Below are positions 43,886-54,125 of a DNA stretch of 64,000 nucleotides, piece by piece. The position numbers were made by a program, and so were the translations under genes. Position 1 is the first letter of the stretch. Each line of letters opens with the position of its first letter. Source of the stretch: Halonatronum saccharophilum DSM 13868 (lineage in GTDB: Bacteria; Bacillota; Halanaerobiia; Halobacteroidales; Halobacteroidaceae); contig NZ_KI912091.1 of the NCBI RefSeq assembly GCF_000517025.1, forward strand, positions 171,344-235,343, in the 5' to 3' direction. The notes under the pieces are model-generated. The model was not told the DNA's origin. It did no database searches and worked only from the letters and a program-made list of their open reading frames with translations.

Positions 43886-44917
43886 ATGAATATGGAATTG
43901 ATTCAGGCGTTAGAGGATATAGAAAAGAGTAAAGGGATCCCTAAAGAAACATTGATTGATGCTATTGAAGCAGCTTTAAAGTCGGCGTATAGGCGTGATT
44001 TTGGTTCAGGATCAAATGTCGAGGTGCAGATAGATCAAAATAGTGGTGAAGTAAATGTCTTTGCTAAGAAAAATGTAGTAGAGGAAGTTGTTGATGATGA
44101 GCAAGAGATATCTTTAGAAGATGCTTTAGATATAAATCCAAACTATGAGATTGCTGATATTGTTGAGGTAGAGGTAACTCCAGGTAACTTTGGACGAATT
44201 GCTGCTCAAACTGCTAAACAAGTTGTTATCCAAAGAATTCGTGAAGCCGAAAGAGATATAATCTTTGAAGAGTTTGTAAATCGTGAAGGAGATATCTTGA
44301 CAGGGATTGTACAAAGAAGACATAAAAACAATGTGATTATAGATTTAGGAAAGACTGAAGCAGTCTTAATCCCTCATGAGCAGATAGAAAGTGAATTTTA
44401 TGAAGCAGGCGATAGAATTAAGGTATATGTGGTTGAAGTTAATCAGACATCTAAAGGGCCAAACATATTAGTTTCTAGAACTCACCCAGGTTTATTAAAG
44501 AGGTTATTTGAGTTAGAAGTGCCTGAAATTCATGATGGTGTTGTTGAGATTAAATCGGTAGCTCGAGAAGCCGGTTATCGTTCAAAGATAGCGGTTTATT
44601 CTAATAATGAAGATGTTGATGCAGTAGGAGCTTGTGTTGGCCCAAATGGTGCTAGAGTTAGAGCTATTGTAGATCAACTTAAAGGCGAGAAGGTAGATAT
44701 TGTTCAGTGGAATGAAGATATTGAAGTCTTTGTGGCAAATGCTTTAAGTCCAGCAGAGGTGGTAAAGGTTGAGAGTAATAAGGAGAATAATGTAGCACAA
44801 GTTGTCGTACCTGATTATCAGTTATCTCTAGCTATAGGTAAAGAAGGTCAAAATGCTAGATTAGCTGCTAAATTGACAGGGTGGAAGATAGATATTAAGA
44901 GTGAATCACAGGTTTGA
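43886..44917 (+). CDS. nusA: transcription factor NusA
   Basis: 343 residues. An N-terminal RNAP-binding domain (IEKSKGIPKETLIDAIEAALKSAY), S1 domain (about 135-200; EGDILTGIVQRRHKNNVIIDLG) and two KH domains with IKSVAREAGYRSKIAVYS, GACVGPNGARVRAIVDQLKGE and LAIGKEGQNARLAAKLTGWKIDI. It controls pausing, termination and antitermination. AAGGAGG at 43872-43878 serves ATG 43886. It ends soon after KH2, as in Firmicutes. Confidence 0.97.
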   Translation: MNMELIQALEDIEKSKGIPKETLIDAIEAALKSAYRRDFGSGSNVEVQIDQNSGEVNVFAKKNVVEEVVDDEQEISLEDALDINPNYEIADIVEVEVTPGNFGRIAAQTAKQVVIQRIREAERDIIFEEFVNREGDILTGIVQRRHKNNVIIDLGKTEAVLIPHEQIESEFYEAGDRIKVYVVEVNQTSKGPNILVSRTHPGLLKRLFELEVPEIHDGVVEIKSVAREAGYRSKIAVYSNNEDVDAVGACVGPNGARVRAIVDQLKGEKVDIVQWNEDIEVFVANALSPAEVVKVESNKENNVAQVVVPDYQLSLAIGKEGQNARLAAKLTGWKIDIKSESQV

Positions 44918-45059
44918 TTTAAAGGTACATATTAATCTGTTTTTTAGTAATAAGGTTAATTTGTATATTTGAAATAGAAGAATTTAATTGTAGTTTAGGA
45001 TATAATGTTGGTTTGAATTTAGGTAATTTTGAGAAATTAATTGTGGAGGTGCTTGGTTA

Positions 45060-47003
45060 ATGGGTATAAGAATTTATAAATTAGCAGAAGATATGGGAAT
45101 AGAAAATAAGGAATTAATTGAAACGTTACAAGACTTAGGTATTGATGTAACCAGTCATATGAGTACAGTAGATGAGGAGACGGCAGACTTGGTTAAAGAA
45201 GTGATACTTGGAGCAGACGAAGAGGCAGAAGAAGGGTTTGAAAATGTAATTGAATTTGAAGAAGGGATGACGGTTAAGGATTTATCAGAGGCTTTAGATA
45301 TTGCTCCTAATTCATTGATGGCTGATTTGATTAATTTAGGAATTATGGCTACTATCAACCAAGAGTTAGATTTTGAGCAGGTTGAGAAGGTTGCTATGGT
45401 ATATGATTATGGGGTAGAAGAGGTTGAAAATGAAGAAGAGGAAGAAGATATTTATGGTTTAGTAAATGATTTTGAAGATAAAGACGAAAATCTTGAATTA
45501 AGGCCCCCAGTAATTACTGTAATGGGGCACGTTGACCACGGAAAGACTACTTTATTAGATGCGATACGAAAAACAGAAGTAACTGCAGGAGAAGCAGGTG
45601 GAATTACTCAGCATATAGGTGCTTATCAGGTTGAAGTTGATGGGAAGAAAATTACCTTCTTAGATACTCCAGGTCATGAGGCCTTTACTTCTATGAGAGC
45701 TCGTGGTGCTCAAGCTACTGATATAGCTATCTTAGTAGTAGCAGCAGATGATGGTATAATGCCTCAAACTATAGAAGCTATTAATCATGCTAAGGCTGCC
45801 CAGGTTCCAATTATAATAGCGATAAATAAGATTGACCGACCAAATGCTCAACCAGATAGAGTAAAGCAGGAGTTAACTGAGCATGGATTAGTAGTAGAAG
45901 AGTGGGGTGGAGATACTATTGCCGTTCCTGTTTCTGCTTTACAGCAAGAGAATTTAGATGAATTATTAGAGATGATCTTATTAACTGCTGAGATGGAAGA
46001 GTTAAAGGCTAACCCAAGTCGCCCGGCAAATGGAATTATTATTGAGGCTGAGCTTGATAAGGGACGAGGTTCAGTAGCTACTGTTTTAGTTCAAAATGGT
46101 ACATTAAGGGTAGGAGATGCTATAGTTGCTGGTTTAGCTTCAGGTAGAGTTAGAGCTATGATCAACGATAAAGGTGAAAGAATAGAAGAAGCACCACCTG
46201 CCACTCCTGTTGAAGTTTTAGGATTATCTGATGTTCCTAATGCAGGAGATTTACTAGAGGTGTTAGAGGATGATCAAAGCGCTAGAAATGTTGCACAGAT
46301 GCGTAAAAATAAGATGCGTGCTGATCAATTAACAGGAAATACAACAGTAAATCTAGATGATCTATTTAGTCAGATTCAGCAAGGTGACATTAAGGAATTA
46401 AACATTCTTGTTAAAGCTGATGTACAAGGTTCAGTAGAAGCTGTTAAAGAGTCATTATTGAAGTTAAGCACAGATGAAGTTGAAGTAAATATAGTCCATG
46501 GTGGTGTTGGTGGAGTTACTGAAACTGATGTAATGTTAGCTTCTGCTTCTAAGGCGATTATTATAGGATTTAATGTAAGACCTGGTGTTAATGCTCGTAA
46601 GGTGGCAGAGAAAGAACAAGTCGATATTAGAACTTATCGAATAATTTATAAAGCTATTGAGGATATTAAGAATGCTATGGAAGGATTGTTAGATCCTGAT
46701 TATAAAGAGGTTATCTTAGGTCAAGTTGAGGTTAGAGATACATTTAAAGTACCAAAAGTAGGTGTGATTGCTGGTGCTTATGTAACTAATGGAATGGTTA
46801 GTCGTAATGCTCAAGTAAGGCTGTTAAGAGATGGTAAGATTATTAAAGAGGGTGAGATATCATCTCTAAAAAGGTTTAAAGATGATGTGCGTGAAGTAAG
46901 AGAAGGTTATGAGTGTGGAATTGGAATTGAAGGATATAATGATATTAAAGAAGGAGATGTTATGGAAGTCTTTGACTTTGAAGAGGTCAAGAGAACTCTA
47001 TAA
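45060..47003 (+). CDS. infB: translation initiation factor IF-2
   Basis: 647 residues. Two N-terminal IF2-N modules ([42 protein letters not shown]) with an acidic linker are followed by the G domain: GHVDHGKTT (about 156), [19 protein letters not shown], then domains II-IV. IF-2 delivers fMet-tRNA. GGAGGTG at 45045-45051 serves ATG 45060. The N-terminus is short for the family. The 142 bases after nusA contain no ylxR or ylxQ. Confidence 0.98.
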   Translation: MGIRIYKLAEDMGIENKELIETLQDLGIDVTSHMSTVDEETADLVKEVILGADEEAEEGFENVIEFEEGMTVKDLSEALDIAPNSLMADLINLGIMATINQELDFEQVEKVAMVYDYGVEEVENEEEEEDIYGLVNDFEDKDENLELRPPVITVMGHVDHGKTTLLDAIRKTEVTAGEAGGITQHIGAYQVEVDGKKITFLDTPGHEAFTSMRARGAQATDIAILVVAADDGIMPQTIEAINHAKAAQVPIIIAINKIDRPNAQPDRVKQELTEHGLVVEEWGGDTIAVPVSALQQENLDELLEMILLTAEMEELKANPSRPANGIIIEAELDKGRGSVATVLVQNGTLRVGDAIVAGLASGRVRAMINDKGERIEEAPPATPVEVLGLSDVPNAGDLLEVLEDDQSARNVAQMRKNKMRADQLTGNTTVNLDDLFSQIQQGDIKELNILVKADVQGSVEAVKESLLKLSTDEVEVNIVHGGVGGVTETDVMLASASKAIIIGFNVRPGVNARKVAEKEQVDIRTYRIIYKAIEDIKNAMEGLLDPDYKEVILGQVEVRDTFKVPKVGVIAGAYVTNGMVSRNAQVRLLRDGKIIKEGEISSLKRFKDDVREVREGYECGIGIEGYNDIKEGDVMEVFDFEEVKRTL

Positions 47004-47024
47004 TTTGATAGGGGGTTGGAAATA

Positions 47025-47375
47025 ATGTCTAATCATCGTGCTATGCGTGTGGCTGAGTCCATAAAAAAAGAAGTCAGTGATTTATTGCAAAAGGATATCA
47101 AAGATCCAAGAATTGGTTTTGTTACAGTAACCGATGTAGAGGTTTCAGGGGATCTTCGCCATGCTAAGGTGTTTGTAAGTATCTTAAATGGTGATAAGGA
47201 GGAGACTATGGATGGTCTAGAGGCTTCTACAGGGTTTATTAGAAGAGAGATAGGTCAAAGGATCAGGTTACGTCATACTCCTGAGATTATCTTTAGACAT
47301 GATAATTCTATTGAGACTGGAACTAGGGTCTTTAAGATATTAGAAGATATTAAAAGAGATGAAAGTGATGAGTAA
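47025..47375 (+). CDS. rbfA: ribosome-binding factor A
   Basis: 116 residues: SNHRAMRVAESIKKEVSDLL, KDPRIGFVTVTDVEVSGDLRHAKVFVS, and IGQRIRLRHTPEIIFRHDNS. RbfA matures the 16S 5' end in the cold and clears the decoding site. ATG 47025 has AGGGGG at 47010-47015; TTG 47016 is less likely. It overlaps nrnA by 8 bases. Confidence 0.96.
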   Translation: MSNHRAMRVAESIKKEVSDLLQKDIKDPRIGFVTVTDVEVSGDLRHAKVFVSILNGDKEETMDGLEASTGFIRREIGQRIRLRHTPEIIFRHDNSIETGTRVFKILEDIKRDESDE

Positions 47376-48354
47376 TAAATTTGAAGAGATTATAAAAGTT
47401 ATTAAGGAGAAGGATAGCTTTTTAATTACTAGCCATGTTGGCCCAGATGGTGACAGCTTAGGCTCTAGTTTAGGGTTAAAGCTAATATTGGAGAGCTTGG
47501 GGAAGAAAGGGATAGTTGTTATTGATGACCTTATCCCTAAGACCTTCTCTTTTTTGCCTGATATTGATAAGGTACTAAGATATGAAGAGGGTATGGAGTT
47601 AGAATTTGATGCTGCTTTTATATTAGATGCTGGTGACATCAAAAGGGTAGGAGAAGTAGAAGGTTTAATTGGTGATAAAGTAATGGTTAATATTGATCAC
47701 CATGGAGATAACCCTTCTTTTGGAGATTATAACTTGGTAGAGGAAGCAGCAGCAACAGCTCAGCTTATTTATGATCTTATAGAGGAGATCGGTGGAGTTA
47801 AAGTAAATAATAATATTGCTACTGCCTTAGCTACTGGATTGATAACTGATACAGGATCTTTTAAGTATGCCAATACAACTGCTAAAACTCATAGGATCAT
47901 GGGGCAACTTTTAGAGTATGATGTTGATACAGCAAAGATATGCAAAGAGGTCTTTGATACCCACTCGTATGAGGAACTAATGTTAAGGGCCAAAGCCTTA
48001 GATAGTATGGAGATTAATAGAGATCTTAAAGTGGCTTGGCTAAAGATAAGTCAAAGCTTATTAGAAGAGGCCGGAGCCAAATTAGATGATACTGGTGGAT
48101 TGGTTAATTACCCTAGAAGTTTAGAGGGGATTGAAGTTGCTTTGATCTTTAAAGAGGTTGAAGAAACTTTGGTTAGAGTAAGTTTGAGATCCAATGAATA
48201 CTTCCCAGTTGATCAGTTGGCCCATAAATTTGGTGGGGGAGGACATCCTCGAGCAGCAGGTTGTAGTATTGAAGAAAGTTTAGAAGAAGCTCAAAAGTTA
48301 ATGATTAAAGCCATAGGAGAAATGGTTGGTGATATAAGTGAAGGGAATAGTTAA
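47368..48354 (+). CDS. nrnA: DHH/DHHA1 phosphoesterase NrnA
   Basis: 328 residues. The DHH-domain motifs are TSHVGPDGDSLGSSLGL, ILDAGDIKRV and VNIDHHGDN; the DHHA1 domain ends with HKFGGGGHPRAAGC. In Bacillus NrnA degrades very short RNA and pAp. The family usually sits between rbfA and truB. ATG 47368 overlaps the rbfA stop (ATGAGTAA), implying coupling; ATG 47359 and GTG 47365 are alternatives. Confidence 0.94.
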   Translation: MSNKFEEIIKVIKEKDSFLITSHVGPDGDSLGSSLGLKLILESLGKKGIVVIDDLIPKTFSFLPDIDKVLRYEEGMELEFDAAFILDAGDIKRVGEVEGLIGDKVMVNIDHHGDNPSFGDYNLVEEAAATAQLIYDLIEEIGGVKVNNNIATALATGLITDTGSFKYANTTAKTHRIMGQLLEYDVDTAKICKEVFDTHSYEELMLRAKALDSMEINRDLKVAWLKISQSLLEEAGAKLDDTGGLVNYPRSLEGIEVALIFKEVEETLVRVSLRSNEYFPVDQLAHKFGGGGHPRAAGCSIEESLEEAQKLMIKAIGEMVGDISEGNS

Positions 48355-49240
48355 TGTATTAAAACCTACAGGAATGACTTCCTTTGATATAATTGCTATC
48401 TGTAGGAGAATCTTTGGTATAAAGAAGATTGGACATGCTGGAACTTTAGATCCAGGTGCATCAGGTGTATTAACTGTTTGTTTAGGAAGGGCCACTAAGG
48501 TGGTTCCTTTTTTGACTGAAACTAAGAAAAAGTATAGAGCTGAAATAACCTTTGGGGTAGAGACTACTACCTTAGATGCTTTTGGTGAAGTTACAAATAA
48601 AGTAGAAGATTTTGAAATTAGAGAAGAAGATCTTTTAGAGGTTTTAGAAGGTTTTCAGGGTGATATAGAGCAGATCCCTCCTATGTATTCTGCTATTAAA
48701 TATAAGGGGAAACCTTTATATAAGTTAGCAAGGCAAGGAAAGAAGATTAAGCGTAATCCTAGGAAGGTTAGAATATTTTCTTTAGATTTACTTCAATTTA
48801 ATGGGAATAAAGCACTTGTTGATGTAGAATGTTCTAAAGGAACTTACATAAGAACGTTATGTTCAGATATAGGTAAAAGTTTAGGGGTAGGGGCATATAT
48901 GTCATTTTTAGTTAGAACCCAGGTGGGGGAATTTTCTTTAGAGAAATCTCTAACCCTTGAAGAGCTAGAGCAGTTATCTAAGGAGGATAGAATAGAAGAA
49001 GCAATATCTAATCTAGATAAGGGCTTGTTTCATCTACCTGCAATTAAAGTTAAGTCAGCCTACGATATTCCTTTAACTCATGGGGTTTTTATAAAAGAAG
49101 AAGGGGTTGAGGATGATATAGATGCAGATCTAGTAGATGGTAAAACTTTTAGGATTTATAATTCTAAAGAGGAGTTTATTGCAGTTTATAGTTGGTCTGA
49201 GAAGAAGATGTTATTTAAACCAGAACGTGTATTTGTCTGA
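48338..49240 (+). CDS. truB: tRNA pseudouridine-55 synthase
   Basis: 300 residues. GIVNVLKPTGMTSFDIIAI opens it; the catalytic Asp (D38) is in GHAGTLDPGASGVL; then YRAEITFGVETTTLDAFGE, PPMYSAIKYKGKPLYKLAR, and ECSKGTYIRTLCSDIG. It makes pseudouridine 55 in the T-loop of tRNA. The only start that keeps the conserved N-terminus is GTG 48338, which overlaps nrnA by 17 bases and has no good ribosome site, so translation is probably coupled. Confidence 0.97.
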   Translation: MKGIVNVLKPTGMTSFDIIAICRRIFGIKKIGHAGTLDPGASGVLTVCLGRATKVVPFLTETKKKYRAEITFGVETTTLDAFGEVTNKVEDFEIREEDLLEVLEGFQGDIEQIPPMYSAIKYKGKPLYKLARQGKKIKRNPRKVRIFSLDLLQFNGNKALVDVECSKGTYIRTLCSDIGKSLGVGAYMSFLVRTQVGEFSLEKSLTLEELEQLSKEDRIEEAISNLDKGLFHLPAIKVKSAYDIPLTHGVFIKEEGVEDDIDADLVDGKTFRIYNSKEEFIAVYSWSEKKMLFKPERVFV

Positions 49241-49281
49241 TATTAAGAAAGGTTTCTACTTCTGGAAGGAGATTTTCTAAT

Positions 49282-50202
49282 ATGAGAATATATTATAATC
49301 AAAGTAAGAGTGATTCTACAGTAATGACCTTAGGAACCTTTGATGGTGTACATTCAGGTCATCAGGAGATTATAAAATTGACAATAGAAAGGGCCAAAGA
49401 ATTAGGGTGTGATAGTGGTTTATTTACCTTTGATACCCACCCCTTAGATGTCCTTTTTCCTTTAAAAGCCCCTAAAGCTTTAACAAGTTGGTCTCAGAAG
49501 AGAAGAGTAATCGAAAAGTTTGGTGTGAATAAGATAATATTAAATAAATTCACAAAAGATTTTTCTAGAATACCGGCAGAGGAATTTATATTAAATTATA
49601 TATTGAAGAGATTTAAAACAAAGGAAATCATTATAGGTAAAGACTTTAGGTATGGTTATAGGAATCAAGGTACTCCTCAGAAATTAAAAAGATTAGGTGA
49701 AAAATTAGGCTTTGGAGTAAATGTTGTAGGTTTTTTTAAGAGCAATAATAAGAAGATAAGTAGCACTAGAGTTCGTTCTCTAATAGAGAAGGGTAAATTA
49801 AATGAGGCTAAAGAGAAATTAAGAAGAAATTTTATGATTGAAGCTCATGTTGTAGGAGGAGATAAGAGAGGTAGAAAATTAGGTTTTCCTACAGCTAATT
49901 TAAACCCTGTTGTTAACTATGTACTTCCACCTGCTGGTGTATATTCATGTAGGGTTAAAGTAGATAATAATACTTATCTTGGAGTTGTTCATTTAGGTTT
50001 AAGACCAACTTTTGCCAAAGGTGAGTTTGCAATAGAGGTTCATATCTTTGATTTTTCTCAAAATATCTACGGAAAAAAAGTTGAACTAGAGTTTGTAGAA
50101 AGGATTAGAGGCGAGGAGAACTTTTCTACAAGCCAAGAGTTGATAGAGAAGATAAAAGAGGATATTAGAGTGGCTAAAGAACAGTTAAAAATTAATAATT
50201 GA
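49282..50202 (+). CDS. ribF: bifunctional riboflavin kinase / FAD synthetase
   Basis: 306 residues. The N-terminal nucleotidyltransferase domain (VMTLGTFDGVHSGHQEIIK; IGKDFRYGYRNQGTPQ; ISSTRVRSLIEKG) is followed by the flavokinase domain (GDKRGRKLGFPTANL; VYSCRVKV; VHLGLRPTF; VEFVERIRGEENF). It makes FMN and FAD. The last codons and the stop (AATAATTGA) are made of the same AATTGAN heptad as repeat G, so the 3' end has been rebuilt by that repeat. Confidence 0.97.
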   Translation: MRIYYNQSKSDSTVMTLGTFDGVHSGHQEIIKLTIERAKELGCDSGLFTFDTHPLDVLFPLKAPKALTSWSQKRRVIEKFGVNKIILNKFTKDFSRIPAEEFILNYILKRFKTKEIIIGKDFRYGYRNQGTPQKLKRLGEKLGFGVNVVGFFKSNNKKISSTRVRSLIEKGKLNEAKEKLRRNFMIEAHVVGGDKRGRKLGFPTANLNPVVNYVLPPAGVYSCRVKVDNNTYLGVVHLGLRPTFAKGEFAIEVHIFDFSQNIYGKKVELEFVERIRGEENFSTSQELIEKIKEDIRVAKEQLKINN

Positions 50203-50358
50203 TAATTGACAGTTAAGTCCTTAAGAGCAAAAAATAGAGGATAGATCTGATAAATTAATTACTAAGTGCTTTGGTCTGTTGAATTTTATTTAATAATTGA
50301 TTTTAAGTTTTACTCACACTGACACCGACACCGACACTAAAAGCGGGCTTTAGCCTAA
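50189..50358. repeat. heptad/hexad remnant G after ribF
   Basis: Heptads AATTGAT, AATTGAC, AGTTAAG (50193-50218) overlap the ribF stop. Further on, 50309-50334 carries a six-base repeat (ACTGAC, ACCGAC, ACCGAC, ACTAAA) followed by AAAGC GG GCTTT (50338-50352), like the border hairpin of B and D. The arms do not match each other, so this may be two halves or a decayed element. Confidence 0.45.
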
Positions 50359-50384
50359 TTTGTTGATTAATTATCCAAATAGAG

Positions 50385-50413
50385 TTTACATTTAAAGATG
50401 ATTATGCTAAAAT
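50385..50413 (+). promoter_or_regulatory. promoter for rpsO
   Basis: TTTACA (50385-50390), 17 bases, TAAAAT (50408-50413), just upstream of the structured rpsO leader. It fits a sigma-A promoter with one mismatch in each box. Confidence 0.65.
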
Positions 50414-50419
50414 ATTAAA

Positions 50420-50504
50420 TGGACTAACCTTTACTAGGTTTGGCTCTTCTCCGGTGCTTAACTTGGTAAGAGGGGTTTTTAAAATTATAAGGAGGTGAAT
50501 GTTA
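50420..50504 (+). promoter_or_regulatory. rpsO mRNA leader (candidate S15 site)
   Basis: AACCT/AGGTT (50426-50430 with 50436-50440) and CTCTT/AAGAG (50444-50448 with 50468-50472) form two stems before GGTTTTT and the AAGGAGGTG ribosome site at 50489-50497. S15 represses its own mRNA by leader binding in several bacteria with unrelated structures; I infer the same here. The second stem plus T-run could also act as a weak terminator. Confidence 0.5.
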
Positions 50505-50771
50505 ATGTTAAACGAAGAAAGAAAGCAAGAGATTATCAATGAGTATGCTATCAATGAAGGTGATACTGGTTCTGCTCAGGTACAGATCGCTCTTTTAACT
50601 GAGAGAATTAAAGAGTTAACTGAACATCTTAAAACTCATAAGAAGGATCACAACTCTAGACGTGGACTTCTAAAAATGGTTGGTAAGAGAAGAAGGTTGC
50701 TTAGATACCTAAAGAATAATGAAATAGAAAATTATCGTGAATTAATCGCTAAGTTAGGAATTAGACGATAA
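50505..50771 (+). CDS. rpsO: 30S ribosomal protein S15
   Basis: 88 residues: [64 protein letters not shown]. It binds 16S helices 20-22 and starts central-domain assembly. I chose ATG 50505, 7 bases from AAGGAGGTG; ATG 50499 almost touches that site. A strong terminator follows, so pnp is separate or read through. Confidence 0.98.
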   Translation: MLNEERKQEIINEYAINEGDTGSAQVQIALLTERIKELTEHLKTHKKDHNSRRGLLKMVGKRRRLLRYLKNNEIENYRELIAKLGIRR

Positions 50772-50779
50772 AGATCTAT

Positions 50780-50814
50780 AAACTTAAGAGCGGGGATTCC
50801 CGCTCTTAAGTTTT
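50780..50814 (+). terminator. terminator after rpsO
   Basis: AAACTTAAGAGCGGG pairs with CCCGCTCTTAAGTTT around GATT, with a short T-tail. A 13-bp or longer perfect stem, 8 bases after the rpsO stop. Confidence 0.88.
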
Positions 50815-51080
50815 ACAGTATTGATTTTATGGTAGAATTTTAGTTGAATTAATTAAAAGCCTTTAAAAAGGCTAAAATAAAAGTAAGGCTTTATTTATAT
50901 AAAATTACATAAAGTAAACTACTTAATATTATATTTATTCTTTCTAAAATAGATTAAGAGGATGGATAAAAAATTTTAATCTGTAGATGCTAATAATTGT
51001 ATAATTGAGGTAAAAAATTATTTGTTTTTATAGGTTTGTTTTGTACATAATATAAATAAAGCAAGGAAAGGAGAAAAAAT
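50815..51080 (+). other. AT-rich pnp leader, no gene seen
   Basis: 266 bases, strongly AT-rich. I see no open frame with a ribosome site and no strong dyad apart from TTTAAAAAGGCTAAAA-like partial repeats near 50860. A TATAAT (50999-51004) lacks a credible -35. A pnp promoter is probably here but cannot be fixed. PNPase leaders are often cut by RNase III, but I see no long double strand. Confidence 0.4.
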
Positions 51081-53195
51081 ATGACACAAACATGGACAAC
51101 TGATTGGGGAGGTCGAGAGTTAACGATCGAAACTGGAAAGTTAGCTCAGCTTGCCAATGGATCAGTATTAATAAGATATGGAGATACAGTATTATTGGTA
51201 ACTGCAACTATGTCAGATCCAAGACCTGGAATGAGCTACTTCCCATTAATGATTAATTATGAGGAAAGATTATATGCAGCTGGTAAGATACCAGGAGGTT
51301 TTCTTAAAAGGGAGGGGAGACCTAGCGATGCAGCTACTTTAGCAGCTCGTTTGATTGATCGTCCTTTAAGACCTTTATTCCCAAAAGGTTTTAGAAATGA
51401 TGTACAGATAGTTGCTACAGTATTATCTTTAGATCAAGATAATGCGCCTGATATTACAGCTATGGTTGGTGCTTCTGCTGCTTTAGCAATTTCAGATATT
51501 CCTTTTGATGGGCCAATTGCTGGAGTTAACGTTGGTATGGTAGATGGAGAATTTATTATTAATCCAACTAGTGAACAATCCAAAGAAAGTGATCTAGATT
51601 TAACAGTAGCTGGAACCAAGGATGCTGTTATGATGGTTGAAGCAGCTTCTAACGAAGTATCAGAAGAGGATATGATTGAAGCAATTGACTTTGGACATCA
51701 AGCTCTTAAAAAGATTGTAGAGTTTCAAGAGAAGATAATTGAAGCTATTGGTAAAGAGAAAGCTGAAGTTGAACTTGAATTAATTGATGAACCAGAATTA
51801 GAAGCTGAGGTTGCAGAGTATGTAGGAGATAGACTATCTGAAGCTATGCAAACTAAGGATAAGCATGAACGTGGAGATAATCGTGATAGAGTTAAAGATG
51901 AAGTTAAAGAACACTTTAAAGAAAAATATGCAGATAGTGAAGATTTAGATTATATTATGAATGTAGTTAGTGAAACATTAAATAAATTAACTAAGAAAGC
52001 TATTAGAGATTTAGTATTGAACGAAGGTATTAGAGTTGATGGAAGAAAGCTAGATGAGGTTAGAGAAATCTGGTCTGAGGTAGGTATCTTGCCTAGAGTT
52101 CATGGTTCTGGAGTATTTACTCGAGGTCAAACTCAAGCTTTAACTGTTGCTACTTTAGGTGCTACAGGTGATGAGCAGATGTTAGATGGTTTAGAGAAAA
52201 AAGACTCTAAAAGATATATGCATCATTATAATTTCCCTGCTTATAGTGTTGGAGAGACTAGTCCGATGCGTTCGCCAGGTAGAAGAGAGATTGGACATGG
52301 TACTTTAGGAGAAAGAGCTCTTAGACCTATGATACCGTCTGCAGAAGAATTTCCTTATACAATAAGATTGGTTTCTGAAGTCTTATCATCAAATGGTTCT
52401 ACTTCTCAAGCAAGTATCTGTGGAAGTACCCTAGCCTTAATGGATGCGGGTGTTCCTATTAAAGCTCCAGTTGCAGGTATTGCTATGGGATTAATGAAAG
52501 AGGATGATAATGTAGCAGTCCTAACAGATATTCAAGGATTAGAAGATTTTAATGGTGATATGGACTTTAAAGTAGCGGGTACTAAAGAAGGAATTACTGC
52601 TTTACAGATGGATATGAAAGTTAAGGGTGTTTCTAAGAAAATTTTAGGTGAAGCCTTAGACCAAGCCAAGGTTGGTAGACTTCATATCTTAGATAAAATG
52701 TTAGAAGTAATCTCTGAACCTAGAGAAGAATTATCAAGTTATGCTCCAAGTATTTTAAGTATGAGCATTGATCCAGACAAGATAAAGGATGTTATCGGTA
52801 AGGGTGGTAAGACTATCAAGAGTATCGTTGATGAAACTGGTGTTCAGATCGATATTGAAGACGATGGTACTATCTTTATTGCAGCTGCTGATCAAGAAAG
52901 TGGAAAACAAGCTGTTGATATTATTGAAAAGTTAACTAAAGATGTAGAAGTTGGTGAAATATATTTAGGTGAAGTTAAGAGAATAATGAACTTTGGTGCC
53001 TTTGTTGAGGTCTTGCCTGGTAAGGATGGTTTAGTTCATATCTCTAAATTAGCTGACGGTCACGTTAAGAGTGTTGAAGATGTAGTTAAGGTTGGAGATG
53101 AAGTGATGGTTAAGGTTATTGAAATTGATGATAGAGGTAGAATTAATCTATCACGGAAGGATGCCTTACCAAAAGCAGACAAAGAAGAAAAATAA
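51081..53195 (+). CDS. pnp: polyribonucleotide nucleotidyltransferase
   Basis: 704 residues. Two RNase PH domains ([34 protein letters not shown]) are joined by a helical domain; a KH domain ([20 protein letters not shown]) and S1 domain ([21 protein letters not shown]) end it. PNPase degrades RNA 3' to 5' phosphorolytically. GAAAGGAG precedes ATG 51081. It follows rpsO as in most bacteria. Confidence 0.98.
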   Translation: MTQTWTTDWGGRELTIETGKLAQLANGSVLIRYGDTVLLVTATMSDPRPGMSYFPLMINYEERLYAAGKIPGGFLKREGRPSDAATLAARLIDRPLRPLFPKGFRNDVQIVATVLSLDQDNAPDITAMVGASAALAISDIPFDGPIAGVNVGMVDGEFIINPTSEQSKESDLDLTVAGTKDAVMMVEAASNEVSEEDMIEAIDFGHQALKKIVEFQEKIIEAIGKEKAEVELELIDEPELEAEVAEYVGDRLSEAMQTKDKHERGDNRDRVKDEVKEHFKEKYADSEDLDYIMNVVSETLNKLTKKAIRDLVLNEGIRVDGRKLDEVREIWSEVGILPRVHGSGVFTRGQTQALTVATLGATGDEQMLDGLEKKDSKRYMHHYNFPAYSVGETSPMRSPGRREIGHGTLGERALRPMIPSAEEFPYTIRLVSEVLSSNGSTSQASICGSTLALMDAGVPIKAPVAGIAMGLMKEDDNVAVLTDIQGLEDFNGDMDFKVAGTKEGITALQMDMKVKGVSKKILGEALDQAKVGRLHILDKMLEVISEPREELSSYAPSILSMSIDPDKIKDVIGKGGKTIKSIVDETGVQIDIEDDGTIFIAAADQESGKQAVDIIEKLTKDVEVGEIYLGEVKRIMNFGAFVEVLPGKDGLVHISKLADGHVKSVEDVVKVGDEVMVKVIEIDDRGRINLSRKDALPKADKEEK

Positions 53196-53210
53196 AGAAT
53201 TAACTTTAAG

Positions 53211-53246
53211 ACATAAGCTGGATTATTTCTGGTTTATGTTTTTTAA
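53211..53246 (+). terminator. terminator after pnp
   Basis: ACATAAGCTGG can pair all the way with CTGGTTTATGT (three G-T pairs) around ATTATTT, followed by TTTTTT. It lies 16 bases after the pnp stop. Confidence 0.8.
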
Positions 53247-53273
53247 TATCACATAATCAAAAGGAGGTATAGT

Positions 53274-54113
53274 ATGGAGTTTGGAGTTCACGTATCAATA
53301 GCTGGAGGAATAGATAAATCTCCCAAAAGAGCAGCTGATTTGGATTGTGGAACTTTTCAGATCTTCTCTACCAACCCCAGAGGCTGGAAGGGAAGAGAGA
53401 TAAGTGATAAAGAAGCTAACAATTTTAAAGATAAGCTGAAAGAGTATAATTTCAATAAGACAGTAATACATACTTCTTATCTAATTAATATACCCTCTCC
53501 TAAGGATGAACTTTATAATAAATCTATCAAGGCTTTGAGAAAAGGTGTTAGAAGAGCCGATAAATTAGGTGTTGAATATATAGTCTTGCACCCTGGTAGT
53601 CATACGGGATCAGGAATAGAGAAGGGGATTAAGAGGATAGGCGAAGCTTTAAAGTTTATTTTAGAAGAAGAGAATCCAAAGGTAAATATCCTTTTGGAAA
53701 ATGTAGCTGGGGCAGGAACAGCAATTGGATCTACAGTTGATGAGTTGGCCCAAATAATCGAACTTGCTAATAAGGATAAGAGATTAGGTATATGCTATGA
53801 TACTTGTCATGGTTTTGCTGCTGGATACGATATCAGAGATAAGAAAAGATTGGATTGTCTTTTGCAGGAGATTGATGATAAAATAGGATTAGATAGATTA
53901 AGTGTAATTCATGCCAATGATTCAAAGGGTGAGTTAGCTTTTAATAAGGATCGGCATCATCATATTGGAAAAGGTAATATAGGTTTAGAAGGGTTTAGTA
54001 ATTTAGTTAATCATCCCTCTTTATCAGATAAGTTGTTTATTTTAGAAACCCCTATAGATGAAGAAGGGGATGACACTTATAATCTAAAGACTATAAAGGG
54101 TTTGGTCAAGTAA
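53274..54113 (+). CDS. nfo: endonuclease IV (AP endonuclease)
   Basis: 279 residues of the xylose-isomerase-like TIM barrel: GVHVSIAGGIDKSPKRAADL, FQIFSTNPRGWKG, HTSYLINIPSP, LHPGSHTGSGIE, LENVAGAGTAIGST, CYDTCHGFAAGYDI, HANDSKGELAFNKDRHHHIGKG. The His/Asp/Glu zinc ligands are all present. It cuts at abasic sites in base excision repair. AAAAGGAGG fits ATG 53274. Confidence 0.97.
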   Translation: MEFGVHVSIAGGIDKSPKRAADLDCGTFQIFSTNPRGWKGREISDKEANNFKDKLKEYNFNKTVIHTSYLINIPSPKDELYNKSIKALRKGVRRADKLGVEYIVLHPGSHTGSGIEKGIKRIGEALKFILEEENPKVNILLENVAGAGTAIGSTVDELAQIIELANKDKRLGICYDTCHGFAAGYDIRDKKRLDCLLQEIDDKIGLDRLSVIHANDSKGELAFNKDRHHHIGKGNIGLEGFSNLVNHPSLSDKLFILETPIDEEGDDTYNLKTIKGLVK

Positions 54114-54125
54114 GGAGCCTTAATA

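Noticed and set aside
45001..45006. Internal promoter before infB from a TATAAT
   Set aside because: The hexamer 17 bases upstream is AAGAAT, so only one half of a promoter is present.
50995..51010. Promoter for pnp from a TATAAT
   Set aside because: No acceptable -35 box lies 16-18 bases upstream, and the region is too AT-rich to trust a lone -10.
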